Source of the DNA: Rhynchosporium graminicola
Taxonomy: Eukaryota; Ascomycota; Leotiomycetes; Helotiales; Ploettnerulaceae
Length of the DNA: 64,000 bases
Reading direction: 5' to 3'
Assembly: GCA_900074885.1 (NCBI GenBank)
Contig: FJUW01000049.1
Span: forward strand, 241,748-305,747
How positions within the stretch are numbered: position 1 is the first letter of the stretch; each line of letters opens with the position of its first letter. Under the pieces are notes generated by a model. That model saw only the letters and a program-made list of their open reading frames with translations. It searched no databases and was not told the DNA's origin. Positions 48,259-59,900 of this stretch are shown here, in pieces. The translations under genes and the position numbers were made by a program.

Positions 48259-49083
48259 TCAAAATCTGGTAAAAGGTAGCCTAAAAACACACACAACACA
48301 CAAGAAGTTAGCAACCAGCTAAGTAGCTCCCCTTCTCCCCTCAAGAAAAACCAGAAAAGCACAGCGAATGAAATTGATTCCGTACCATTTCCCTCTCAAG
48401 TTGATATTCACCCACGTGACACCCTGGTCATCAACCTCCTTGTCAACCTTGGTACTGAAAGCGATGGCGCTCATGATACCATCGCCGAATTTCTCGTTCA
48501 TGACCGCTTTGTACGCGTAGCCGTAGTTCTGGACGATTTCGTACAGGCGGTAGATCAGTGGTTCGACGGGTGGCATGGGACCTGCGCGGCCGCGGTCGGG
48601 GAAGCCGGCGTAATCTGGATGTGATGTGATGTCAGTCGGCGAGTAGGGAAGCGGCGATATATGATTCTCATGAATCTTTGATAAAAACATAAACATGCAA
48701 AGAAGTGCCATGATAGAATAGAATTGGGCCCAAAACAATCAGAGTAACTTTATGTTTGACCAGGAAGGGAATAGACTTACGAGCAGCGAGCTCGGCTTCG
48801 TCGAGTTCGAGCACTTGGGCGAGCTTCGAAATGTCCGCGGCATTGGGCTGAGCTTGGCCGTAGAAGAGAGCGGCGACAGCTACTTCAGATCGGTCGAGTT
48901 CTTTTGCGAGAGCTTCGAAAGTAAGCTTCTTAGTTGCTTTGGCTGCGAAAAGCTTGGGCGAGACGGCGGGGAGTCGGGGAATGATGGATTCCTTGATTCG
49001 GGGTATTAGAAGGTGTTGTGAGGATGGGGAGGAGAGGTTGTTTGCTGGCTTACATCTAAGGTTGCGATTTGTTGAGAGGCCAT
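48259..49083 (-). CDS. Cyanate hydratase (cyanase)
   Basis: It catalyses bicarbonate-dependent breakdown of cyanate to ammonia and CO2 and acts as a cytosolic homodecamer in the family. Four exons (49083-49054, 48991-48781, 48614-48386, 48280-48259) encode 163 residues, the usual length. The N-terminal helix-turn-helix-like domain includes [17 protein letters not shown] and ALFYGQAQ. The catalytic C-terminal domain contains [15 protein letters not shown] and [11 protein letters not shown], so the family's catalytic Arg, Glu and Ser are R103, E106 and S129. The last exon is only 22 nt and is needed to end GKWLPFTRF like other fungal cyanases. Introns are 62, 166 and 105 nt. All frames close, so the gene is intact despite decayed neighbours. 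Confidence 0.95.
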
Positions 49084-52000
49084 TGTTGCGTTGAGTTTTT
49101 GTTTACTTGGATGATGTGATTATAGAGGCTTAGATGGTATAAAATTGATTGTTTGCAGGAATGTGAGTTTTGTGTGAGAGTCTTGGTGGAGAGGATCCAA
49201 AGGAGGAGATTATATATGCTTCTGCTTCCATCTGCCGAGAATTGAACCACAACCCGAACCAGTAATACAAACTTATGCCAGACATCTCCTCAGTACTTGG
49301 TAAGCTCTTGGCCAGTTTGGCTTCATAACCATTTCCCTCCTATACCTTAAGTATGCAAATACCGATTTAGCTAAGCACCCTATAGTACTCCTCACGCTAC
49401 GAAGTTACGAAGTTGAAAAAAGATATTGCTTCCATAGATAATCTCGCAAGTGGTCAGGACGATAGACATTTTATGATTCATACATCTCCGAGGCCTATTA
49501 CCTTTCCCCTCTCATTAACCTTTAATTTCCAGCTTCCATAATAAGTCCATCTTCTTCTTTACTACCTGTGCATGATGTCACTTGGAAACATCTGCATTAG
49601 AATCCCGGTACGGTTTTGAGCTGGGTAGGGATCTTGGTCGATGATCTCCGCATGGGATTCGAAGTTCAAGTATCCATACAAAAGACTGCGTGTCTGAGGA
49701 GATGATGTCGACGAACTGAAATATCGGAACTAATTGAGGCGAATATGGAGATATGAAACCGCTCACAAGCCCGAATGATACGACATATACCCTATCTTGT
49801 ATTTGAAGCTAGATCTAACCAATCTCCAGCTTGAATATCGCCTCTTTTCCTTCAGATGTCCAAATACCGAGTTTGCTCCGAGGAAAAAAATATTCGGCTT
49901 TCATCATCGCTAAAGAAATCTCAATAATACACCTTGATCACCGATGATCATGGGTCAAGTCCCGAGTTTGACAGCGCAAATTATAAGTATTCAGATATTT
50001 CAGCAGCTAAGCTTCAGATTAATATATGTCTGACTGATAAGGATTCAACCTCTTCACCAGTCTATCGAACCTCACTTCGCGGTTTGCAGCGGACCCTACA
50101 GCAAGCGCGCTATCTTGGCACGATTCAAGATATCGAGTGACGCGAGTGGCGAGCTTATGAATTATATAAAATTGAGAATGATTTTTCTGACCGAGACAAA
50201 CGAAGCACTTCGCATCTGCTCTGTTAATCACACGAGACCTTAAGCTTCATTGAGCGCGTCTAAGCTCTTCTCGAACAGCAGATATCGACGTCAGGCACCT
50301 TGGTGCAGTTTCCGAGACCCTGAGCTCGTATAGAGTCATCAAACATGATTGTTTCTCGCATCTCTGTGTTGTGTCTCTGCGGCCTGTCGGGATCTACACG
50401 TCACCCGCTGGTTTTCGGCATACACCCATGTGAGCTACTTTAATGGATTTTCCAGCAGTTCTAATCTTTCAATGCCTGTATAATTATTTCCGCCACATAG
50501 TTGATTCAGGTACGAGCGCCAACCTATAAAGTTCAATAGGAAAACGATTGAACGATTATCAAGCTCTCTTGTCTTCGTCGCCACTTCATCCATTCTGCAT
50601 CCCTGGCGTTGTCTCGTACTCTGGTACATGATTCCTTTGCAACGCCCTAATTCTACCCTACCTATCGACCAACCCTCATCTTTCAATTCCGGACCAGTAC
50701 TTATTCTTGAATCACCTTAATCCTCATTTTATAGAAGTATTCGAAATCGCTGATTAGCGTTGCCAGAACGAACATCTCCCTGCTTAGCTGAGCCTAATGG
50801 ATAATGCGCCGTTACCTACACCCAGAGAGTATATTTGGTACTAGTCATCTCCTCATCTCGAAACATTGCTGCTCTTACCCACTCAAGTAATCCGAACTAT
50901 AAACTCGATAGTTAAAGCTTTACTTGTGGAGTATCTAATCTTCAAAGAGCCCATTTCCACGCAATTAGCGGATGAACAATATCCGACATCTCAGGAACTC
51001 CAACAGAGCTCGGTAGTGAGGATCTCCTCTCTAAACCCATGGGGAATTACATGAAGATATGATATTCGTAGCCGTCACCTTCTCGTATCCTAGCAACATG
51101 GTTCGTCCTCCCTCTTCAATACATACATATCACCATCCGCGCTCCGTCCTCGCACAAATAACACCAGCGAAAAGCACTGCAATCATGATGGAAAATACAA
51201 ATACACACAGAGAGACAACACAGATAATCGGCAGGATGGCTGTCGTGAAAGTCCATATGATGATATGCGCATCGACAAATCATTAATGTCGTCCGTCATG
51301 GCCGGCTTGCTCCTCTCTTTCGTTCGCTTGCGCGACTTTCATCAGCACCACTTCTTCTGCATGGTTCCTGACTAATATTTCCGGACTGCCACGCACAATC
51401 GCCGCCTTCGTCTTCTCATACGGAATAGTGATGGTAGTTCTTACGGATTCTGACTTACATACGTCGAACATATTAAAGTCCGGATGAAAAGGGATTCGCA
51501 TCGTAAATCGTCGCTCTTGTCCAAGATAAGCGAGCCCCTTTCCGCGTGGATAGTGTATTCTCCTTGGCGTGTACAACTTGTTCAAACGGGAGAAGATAGG
51601 GCACAAGTAAAGCACTCGAATGTTTCCCGGCAGATTTCTACATGGCTTCTTGAATGAGGCGTGCTGAGCTGAGAAGACGAGGCAGAATCCAAAGCTAGAT
51701 GACAAGATGTTGGCACGAAGTTCTGTGATTAAAAACATAATGACTGCAGTAGAATGGAACAAGTAGGTCTAGAAAGGTTTTCTATTTGATTCCTCGGTGG
51801 ACACATCCGTGTTCGATGAGGAGTAGATGAAAGAGGGTGATGATTTGAATGTGTGACTGGGCTCAACTCGAAGTAGTTACCAGGCATACGAGAAAGGGTC
51901 AAGGCACATGCTGAAGCTTCCAATCTCATCTGGTATAATTGATATCAACGTCCGGTTCGCACGCAGTACCACTAAATTGAGGTGTCTCGATTCTTGAACG

Positions 52001-52506
52001 TGAAAGGCAGAGGAAGCAATACTTCAAAGATGATGATGCTCCGATAAATATCCGTCAATTTTTAAAAACGGCCCTCTTGGGAACCAAGCAAATCCCCAGC
52101 GAAGTGTTGAAAGTACAAATGGAGCTCATTAGTCACATATCAGGGTCAAGGCACAGTTCAAAGCAAAAATACCAGAGCAAGACAAAACCATGTCATTGAA
52201 GAAATCTTGCCAATCCCAGAAGCAGGTCCCATATGCAAGCCCAGTAGTGCACAATCCAAGAATCCCAAATTGAAGGAGTGTGACAGAGAAAAACGATCTC
52301 TCGCAGACTCAAGACCATGCCAGGTCAAAAGGACAAAAACTCCAAACAGTGCACCGAAGCCGTGTGTGTGCAAATCTCATCCCAACAAATCCCAGTCCAG
52401 CCCATTACAAGTGATCAGATACCAGGAGTGCTCATCGCAGCCATTACCAGCAGAATTGACAGATACATGAAGTTGTACCTTTCATCCGATCCTCCTCTTG
52501 AAAGAC
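49084..52506. other. Intergenic, gene-poor
   Basis: About 3.4 kb. Apart from a doubtful 151-codon frame at 51283-51738 nothing gene-like is seen; other open frames are short and low in signal. Confidence 0.45.
51283..51738 (-). CDS. Hypothetical protein, doubtful
   Basis: A 151-codon frame from ATG at 51738 to TAA at 51283. The first ~25 residues are hydrophobic (a possible membrane or secretory segment). The middle is basic, and the end is charged and helical-looking (VVLMKVAQANEREEQAGHDGRH). No family is recognised. A partly overlapping upstream frame could be an extra exon. Length and composition alone support it, so it may be chance. Confidence 0.25.
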   Translation of the reverse strand: MFLITELRANILSSSFGFCLVFSAQHASFKKPCRNLPGNIRVLYLCPIFSRLNKLYTPRRIHYPRGKGLAYLGQERRFTMRIPFHPDFNMFDVCKSESVRTTITIPYEKTKAAIVRGSPEILVRNHAEEVVLMKVAQANEREEQAGHDGRH

Positions 52507-53077
52507 TCAGATCTTGGGGGAGATAGTGACAGTCATGGTGTCGACAGCAGCACGATCAGCCATCATGGCAAGGACTTCCTTATAGTTCTCGGTGGTCAGG
52601 ACGGTCTCGCTGTTGTCAGTCCAGCCGTTGTTGTGAGCGCCGTTCCAATTGACCTTGATGGAGTCGATCTTGTGGTCTTGGGGAGACCAGAGACAGTGGC
52701 GGAGGTTGGCACGAACTAGTCATGAAAGTCAGTGTGATGCCCCCATAAATGTAACAGGAGTGATGTGTAGAAAGTTAGGAGGATGGGGATGGGACGAACG
52801 AACCCTTAGCATCACCATCCTGGATCTTGCGGAAGACATTCTTGATCGTAGATCCAACTCCATCGTACGTAAGCTTATCATGGAGCGAAACGACTTCGTG
52901 GCCAGTAGCAAAAGCCTCGCATCCGGGCTCGGCGCAGAGGACCGAGACACGAGTGAAGATGGATTTGCCTTTGGAGCTGAGAGAGAATGGGCCGTCGGCC
53001 TTGTCCTTGGCTGCGACGATAGCCTTGGCATTGTTGTATGCCTCAATGGTAATGGTGGAAGTACCGGTTGACGACAT
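52507..53077 (-). CDS. Conserved-looking 160-residue protein of unknown function
   Basis: Two exons (53077-52804, 52715-52507) joined across an 88-nt intron (GTTCGT...GACTAG) give 160 residues: MSSTGTSTITIEAYNNAK...TVTISPKI. There is no signal peptide or membrane span. There are three Cys (two in SVLCAEPGCEAF, one in RHCLW), a Gly/Ser/Lys-rich N-terminal half, and a C-terminal half with alternating polar residues (IDSIKVNWNGAHNNGW) that suggests beta structure. Codon choice is strongly C-ending (AAG, GTC, ACC), as in highly expressed fungal genes. A TATATAA box lies 198 nt upstream of the ATG. I do not recognise the family; reading frame, bias and splice signals argue for a real gene. Confidence 0.75.
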
Positions 53078-54258
53078 CTTGATTGGATTTGGTGACGAAA
53101 GAGTAGTCCCGTAAGACTGAATTGGCGAGGTGGGCGGTATTTGAGGGTTGATTAAGGTTGCTGTCGATTTCGGAGTCAAGTGAAGAGTGTAGAGTGATGT
53201 GAAGTGTGTTGTGGATGTTCGGATGGAAAGGCAGATGGTTGTTGATGTGGGTTTGAGGAGGAAGGAGGCCCCCATTATATAGATCTGGACTTCTACCATC
53301 GTTGTTAGGAGAGTGTGAGAGAAGGCAGCGCTGACAAAGATACTGATGCTTGCGATTAGGCTGGAAAGGGGAGAAGTCTGTTTGTTGAGTTGAAGATGCA
53401 TGAGGAGCTGTGAGCAGCCAGGCTTTCATCTACTTCATCATACTGGAATATTGAAGACGAACGAAAGGAGCTTTGGGGATACTGGCTCTCCAAGAAATTG
53501 AAAAATAGAAGAATACCAGCATCATCACTCTTGCCAGCGGCTTCAAAGCGCAATTGACGGCAAGAACCATGGCATACATGCAGGCGCTCGTCTTCTCCGT
53601 CGCTTTCAAGCTTACTAGAAGGGCTTGACATTCAAGAAAGCCTTTTGAACGAACAAAACTCTCGTATGGCGTGTCTTCTACAAATTAGACCAGGGTTGAA
53701 GAAGAGAAGAGAACCAAAGTTGAGTGCTGCCTTCTACCGTCGGCTACATGCCAGGGCTCAACTGCAGCTTCCAATCACTGGGTAACAGTAAATAGATTGG
53801 ACGCCTGAGCGCAGTTTGTGTTTGCTTAGGGTGCGAGAAAAAGAAAATTCTGGTTCGAATGGCTCGGAGAGCTGCAGAATAAGGACTTTGCCCATTGGCA
53901 CTCATGGCAAGAAGTCGACATACAGGAACGCCTAGGCGTACTGCAACTTGCATACCACCGAAGCGCAAAAAGGGAAAAAAGCGTTTCTGATAATGGATTC
54001 GGAAAGAGCAAGAGAATTGACGACAAGAGAAAATTGGCACTTATTCTGGTACGGCTACGACTATTTGAAGTGAAGCCACAACTCCACTGTAAAATCGCGA
54101 AAGATTCCTTATGCCATGGAAGACAGCATTTGCGTACTGAGCAAGCGCGCCTTTATTTACTCAGTAGCTCACGATTGGACGTAAAAAAGGGCTTTTCGGG
54201 ATATTGTACATACTTTGCTGTTATTGTCCATCCTTCTGAATGTAATGATCCATCCAGC
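53078..54258. other. Intergenic region
   Basis: About 1.2 kb between the RecQ 3' end and the 160-residue protein gene, holding that gene's promoter. No other feature is supported. Confidence 0.45.
53275..53281 (-). promoter_or_regulatory. Probable TATA box of the 160-residue protein gene
   Basis: TATATAA on the minus strand, 198 nt before the ATG at 53077. The position fits a core promoter with a ~150-170-nt leader, but no start site is visible from sequence. Confidence 0.45.
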
Positions 54259-55948
54259 TCAATCATAGCCTTCGTAGCCTTGATTGTACCTGCCCAATTC
54301 ATTCTGCGTGCTGACCCACTCTTCACTCTGCAAGTTAATCATCTTCTGCTTCTTGAGTTCCTTTGCATCCCGATGCCAGTCACAAGCCAGGTTGCAGTCC
54401 GGAACTTCTTTCTCGCCGAAATACTTGGTGATGAGTTGGTGGCGACAGGTCTCCACGTTTTCGCAGTAGTCCACCAGTTTCTGTAGACTCTTGATCCTTG
54501 CTTCCAGGTTCGAACCCTTTACATCCTTTCCCATCCGATTATATGCTCGATCCCGATCTTCACGGCTGTAGTAAATAATGCATGCGCTCGCTTTGCCGTC
54601 CCGGCCGGCTCTACCTGCCTCTTGATAGAACCCTTCAAACGACTTTGGAAGTTGCCAGTGAACCACAAATCGCACATCTTCTTTATCGATACCCATTCCG
54701 AACGCTGTAGTAGCAACAATCACATCGTAACCCTCAACATTATCGATCCATCTTTTGAGAGTGTCATTCTTTTCTTCGGTACTTAATCCTGCATGGTAGG
54801 GCTTTGCTCCAATACCACAAGATCGGAGGCGGGCGGCTAGGCTGTCACAATCGCTACGAAAAAGGGTGTAGATGATGCCGGAAACGTTGTCTGGGCGTTC
54901 TTTGATAAGTTCGAGTTCGGCTCGCCGTGAAAGATTCTCCTTCCGTCGGCGGTGTACAGCTTTCAACCAGGCTAGAAAATCTTGCATGAAGGTCAGCACC
55001 CGAACATACAAACGAAATACCGTTTGAGCACAACATGACGGAAAGTTCATGGTATACGGTGAGAGGAAAATAGAGACTCAAAGTAACCTACCTGTAAAGT
55101 GATCCTGCTCGTCACTCTTATATCGAACCTCGTAGTGCAAATTTCTGCGGCTTGTAGTCATCGTGAAAATCTTTAGATTCGATTCAGCCAGTCCCAGGGT
55201 TTGGATAACATCATTTCGGACCTGAGAAGTCGCAGTAGCCGTAAGGCAGATGATAGGGACATCCGGGAAGTTCTCACGGAACCAGCTCAGGGCCTTGAAC
55301 GAGGGACGGAAATCATGACCCCATTCCGATATGCAATGTGCCTCATCAACGGCAATTCTGGCTAGTTCCTTTTGCTCATGCACAACTCTGAGTCTTTTTC
55401 GGAAAGTTTCCGTGCTGCATTGCTCTGGCGTGACGTAGAGGAGACGGGTGAGTGGATGGCCTGTTTCAAGGTCCTGAAGCAGACGCTGTCGTTCGTCATA
55501 CGGAGTGGTGCCGTTGATCGAGCCAGCAGCGATATCTACCGCTCGTAATGCGTTTACTTGGTCGGTCTAGATATGTCAGCTTGAAAGAGCTTGGTGAGAA
55601 GAGGACTATGACTTACCATTAATGAGAGTAGAGGGGAAATGACAATCGTAACTAAAGGCAGGTCAGACAGATCAAGCTGTAATGTGGCATAGAGCACATA
55701 CTTCCTTGGTCTATGATAGCTGGTAGTTGAAAGCATAAGCTCTTCCCAAAGCCCGTGGCTGCTTGTACAAAAACATCTGCACCATTGAGAGCTTCAACAA
55801 TCACATCACGCTGCAAAGGCCTGAGATATGTCAGATCTACAAATCAACTCAAATCTCCCAAGACTTGCCTGAAGGATCCTCTCATGAACTTCTTTCTCAG
55901 CGTATAATCAATATCCACACACGAATTGGATCTCGAAAGGGAAGGCAT
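54259..55948 (-). CDS. Short RecQ-family DNA helicase
   Basis: A 3'-5' ATP-dependent DNA helicase of RecQ type. Five exons (55948-55869, 55820-55702, 55651-55617, 55566-55092, 54980-54259) encode 476 residues. Motif I is ATGFGKS (~residues 48-54). DEAH is at ~152-155, TATAT is motif III, and motif VI is EAGRAGRDG. The zinc-binding region has cysteines in YCENVETCRHQL and DCNLACDWH. It ends soon after, with no winged-helix or HRDC domain, so it is shorter than BLM/Sgs1 types. Intron 1 is GC-AG (TTCAG|GCAAGT...CTCAG|G) and rebuilds SFRPLQRDVIVEAL exactly as in RecQ motif 0. Other introns are 50, 50 and 111 nt GT-AG. It is intact. Confidence 0.93.
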
Positions 55949-56958
55949 TTTGTTGTCCGGTCCACGTGATCCAGCTGTGAATTTCGCGATTTGTGCTGGG
56001 CTTTCACGTTATCCTAAATCTATCACAGCTCCTTGCGCGTCGATGGCCAGTCATTCGCATTATCTTGGAGGATCTGTGAAGGAACTAGTCGAAGCTGTTC
56101 AAATTGTGTCCTCAATGACAAAGTGTCAGGTTGTGACGCGTTGAAGTTAAAGATACCTTAGAGAGTGGCAAGCGCAAGCTCATACCGAACGGAAGGGAGG
56201 AAGGAAGCGACGGGTGACGGATGACGATCCTTTGATAAAATAGCAATCTCTTGAATAGTACAGTTCTGTTTAAGAATTTATTTGCCGCATCGGAAAGCAT
56301 TATGACCTCCAGATCGTACAAGTTGAGGCTTGTGGTGATCGGACGAGCAAAACGCGATGTCACGTGACAATATACTTCTTGAGGGATAGCTCGCTTTCCA
56401 CGCAAATCCATACTCTGGTCATCCATTAAAACGTTATTTGAATCCAGAGGATGATGAAAATCTGAGGGTGGAGTCGTGGTTCGTTGGTTCGGTTTTGTGA
56501 CACGTCAAATGTCACTGAAAAAAAGAAGTAGCTTAAGCGAGGGTAATGTTTGGGCTGACTTATTAATGTCAAGAAAGAGTGGCCGATACTGGCATGTTGA
56601 CAAAGATGAAAGTGCCGAGTCAATTTCGTGATATTGAAGTCTTATTTCAAACCGTACTTATATGACATCCTTCGTGTTCACTACGCCAACCAGGTGAAGT
56701 TTTGGACCTAGTTCATAACTTTGATATTCTGATATCGTGAAACGCCCGGCTACCCGGATGAGCCACCTATAAGCATCGACAACTGATCTCTTTCTCGTCT
56801 CCAAACTCAGATATGACTTAATCGTTCAGTGTAAGATTCAAATAAATCATAAGAAACAAATTTATAGTTGGCTTATCAGCTCCTAGAGCGAAGTATATAT
56901 TCTAAAGTGGCTCTTCCATAATTACTCGCAGTCCCGCAACGTACATGCCTTATCGTGC
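55949..56958. other. Intergenic region
   Basis: About 1 kb between the RecQ start and the 3' end of the NO VEIN-like gene, both minus. The open frames here are short and unremarkable. Confidence 0.45.
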
Positions 56959-59900
56959 TCAGATTACAGAGCCTACCAAATCGCCCCCGTGCTTCAAGAG
57001 CAATCTATCCGCATGGTAATACTCCCAAGGATCGACCAAAAAGACCGTCTTGCATGCCTTCGCTTTGCCCTTTGGGCTCGTAGCCTGCTTCGACTTGACA
57101 TCAATGTCATAAACACGAACGAGTATGTAAACATCAGTAGGAAAATTATCATCATCACCGTTCATCTGTTGAACCATAACCGAGAACTTCCTAGCGCGCT
57201 GAAACTCGGCAGGAGTGACGAGAAAATCTGCACGAAGATCGCCTGTGCTGCTCTTGACATCGATGTGGTACCTTGGTGGCCGCGTGGTCCAATTTCGAGC
57301 TTCCGGATAGTCTGCTTGAGCGAGTAATTTTGTGAAAGATCCTCCTGAATCGGAGAATCTGAATGTGGATTGTTTATCAGGGCCGATGGAGGAAAATTCC
57401 GGAAGGCCGGCTCTGAGGCGGCGTTTGCTGGTCCAGTGCTGGGTCGCGTTGTGGCTTTGGCCGAGTGTCTCGCTAAGAGCCTCGTGAACCTGGATTAGTG
57501 TGTCAGTGACTCGTTATGACCTGTAAACAAGTGGAACTTACTGCAAGTTCACCCCTGTAAGCAACATCTTCATTACAAGCTGAAGCGAAGACCACTCGTT
57601 GGAGGCGGAGTACGCCTTCGGAAACCGATTTATTAAACCGCTCCATGCCACCTGGTCCAGCTTCAACGTCTATAAATCTCTCTGGCTTTGATGCCTTAGA
57701 ATTCATATCAGCTCGCTGCTTTGCCTCCTTAGCAGTATCGGCTGTATAACCAGCGTGACCGCCATCGTTGTTGCGGTCAAACAGAATTTTGTCCTGTATG
57801 GCTTGGCTGACTCCATACACGATTCCAGCGGGTATCAGAATTGGAGAGAACACAATAGCTGCAACCGTGATACCTGCTGCCTTGCTCGTAGAATGATCTG
57901 TTCCAAAACTACGGAACTTCCTCTTGGGCTTCTTCATGCCAGCACTCGCGATAGTCAAAGTGGGTGGTAAGCGCTCTGCTTCCACAATTTTCCCTTGCCA
58001 TCCTTTCCAGCCACTCTTCATCTTAGAGCCAACGGTCTTTGTCTCATCTGGATCGCTTTCATCCCTCGACACATCTTCTGCATTTGCGAATTCCAAGCTT
58101 TCGAGGTTTGGGATCCCTTTGCTTGAAAATGTCCTCGCTAGACGAGCGCGATCGGGCTGGGTTAGTGCAATGTGAAGACATACCTCGCTGTGTAGAGGCT
58201 GGTCCTGCTGCATACCACAGAAATTGAACATCTCGTCCGCAAGCTCGATAGGCATTTGATTCGGGTCGGCACCCGCTTTGGGTCGGCACCCGCTTTGGGT
58301 CGGCACCCGCTTTGGGTGTGAAGTAGATCTTCAGACTATCGCTGTCGCCTGCGAGAGCTACTTGACCACTACTCGCGGGTCCGTATACCCATTTCTTCTT
58401 GTACCAGACACAACAATGCTGCACGACCTCGTCTACTATGTACACCTCCAGATTTCTCAGCTGTTTAATGACCTCTTTGCGCTTGGCTCGATGCTGCTTT
58501 GCTGTTGGGATAAGTCGGATGAGGAAGTCAACTTTTGTCCGGAATAGTTCTGTGAGCTGCTCGTTGAGTTGGACGTTGCCGTTGGTCTTTGCGACGCTTT
58601 TGGCCTGTCCTCTGAGAAAGCGGCTTGTGAGACCTGGGATCGGTCAGTCATAGGCTGTGAAAATACTAAGGCTGATAACTTACCAAGTTCCTCCAAAAGG
58701 GTGGTCATGGAGATCAGATCATCCACCTTGATGTCGAGCAACGGAACAACTCCCGCGAATGTAGTTTGCAGCACCGCGGTGTCCGCAATGAACCACTCGC
58801 AAGACTCATTCATGCTCTTGATCTCCGTCACCACATCTGTGTCATTTTTCCAGTTCTTCGATACTGGAAATACTTTCTCGAGATCTCTCTTAGCATAAAC
58901 CTGAAAGCACTTCGACTCGTCTGCTTCCATTAACTTGGATATTGCTTTGAAAATGGCAGACACATGCATCAATGAATCGCCAGCCCAGAATTGTGTCGCC
59001 TCGTCAATTAAGTCTCGGAGGTTGGAATTTCGAACACCCAGCACTTGCCAGAATAGCTGCTTATTCCCAGGATACAGTTCGCCAACGGGTCTGAAATGTC
59101 GATATGTTGGGGAATATGAAGAACTTTGAGGAATCAAGTTGATATCAGTCCCTTTCTCGCTTGGCTGAATTCTTACAGCTGGTAATTGAGGACCCTTCCA
59201 TCGACATTCTGTGATATGGACCCTGAACACAATGGCAGTTAGGAACTGTTGACTCGAGTATGGTCTTAAATTAAAAGAAAGAGTGTCTCAATCTGAGGAA
59301 GTTGGAAAGAAAATGCAGAGGGTCCCCAACATGTTTATAGACAGGACAACATGAGACGAATTAAAAAGAAAGTCGAGGACTTTTTGAACAAAGCCCTTGG
59401 GAGATGTAACGCGGATGGGAGTGGATTGCGAGAAATGGCAGGGAATAATGTCCTAAGTCTTATTTAAGGACATCAGACAACCAGCGAATGGGCTGCCCAG
59501 CATGTTTGAGGAACAGGAAAACACACATATCAAGGATTTTTTGGGACATTGAAGAGTAAAACAAGCAGAATATAGGCTATCCCAGTACGTACCATTCGTG
59601 AGAGCTCCCATCTGCAGCAGGGATGCAGACCCTATCTGCGGATTCGAAAAACTTTCTATATCAAGTTAGCAGATTCGCAGAATAAGTCGATTGGAGCATA
59701 CTTGACCGCGGTGACTTCGACATCATCAAAACAACGATACTGAATAGTATCAATGAGTTTTGCAAAAAGCTCCGGTGCGTTGTCAAACTTTGATTGTGAA
59801 AGTTCCTCTAAGCTTCGGAGGTAGAAATGGATATCCACCTTGACAGACAGACCCAAAATCTCGAATGACTTCCAGGCATGATCGTCAGGATCTGGGACTT

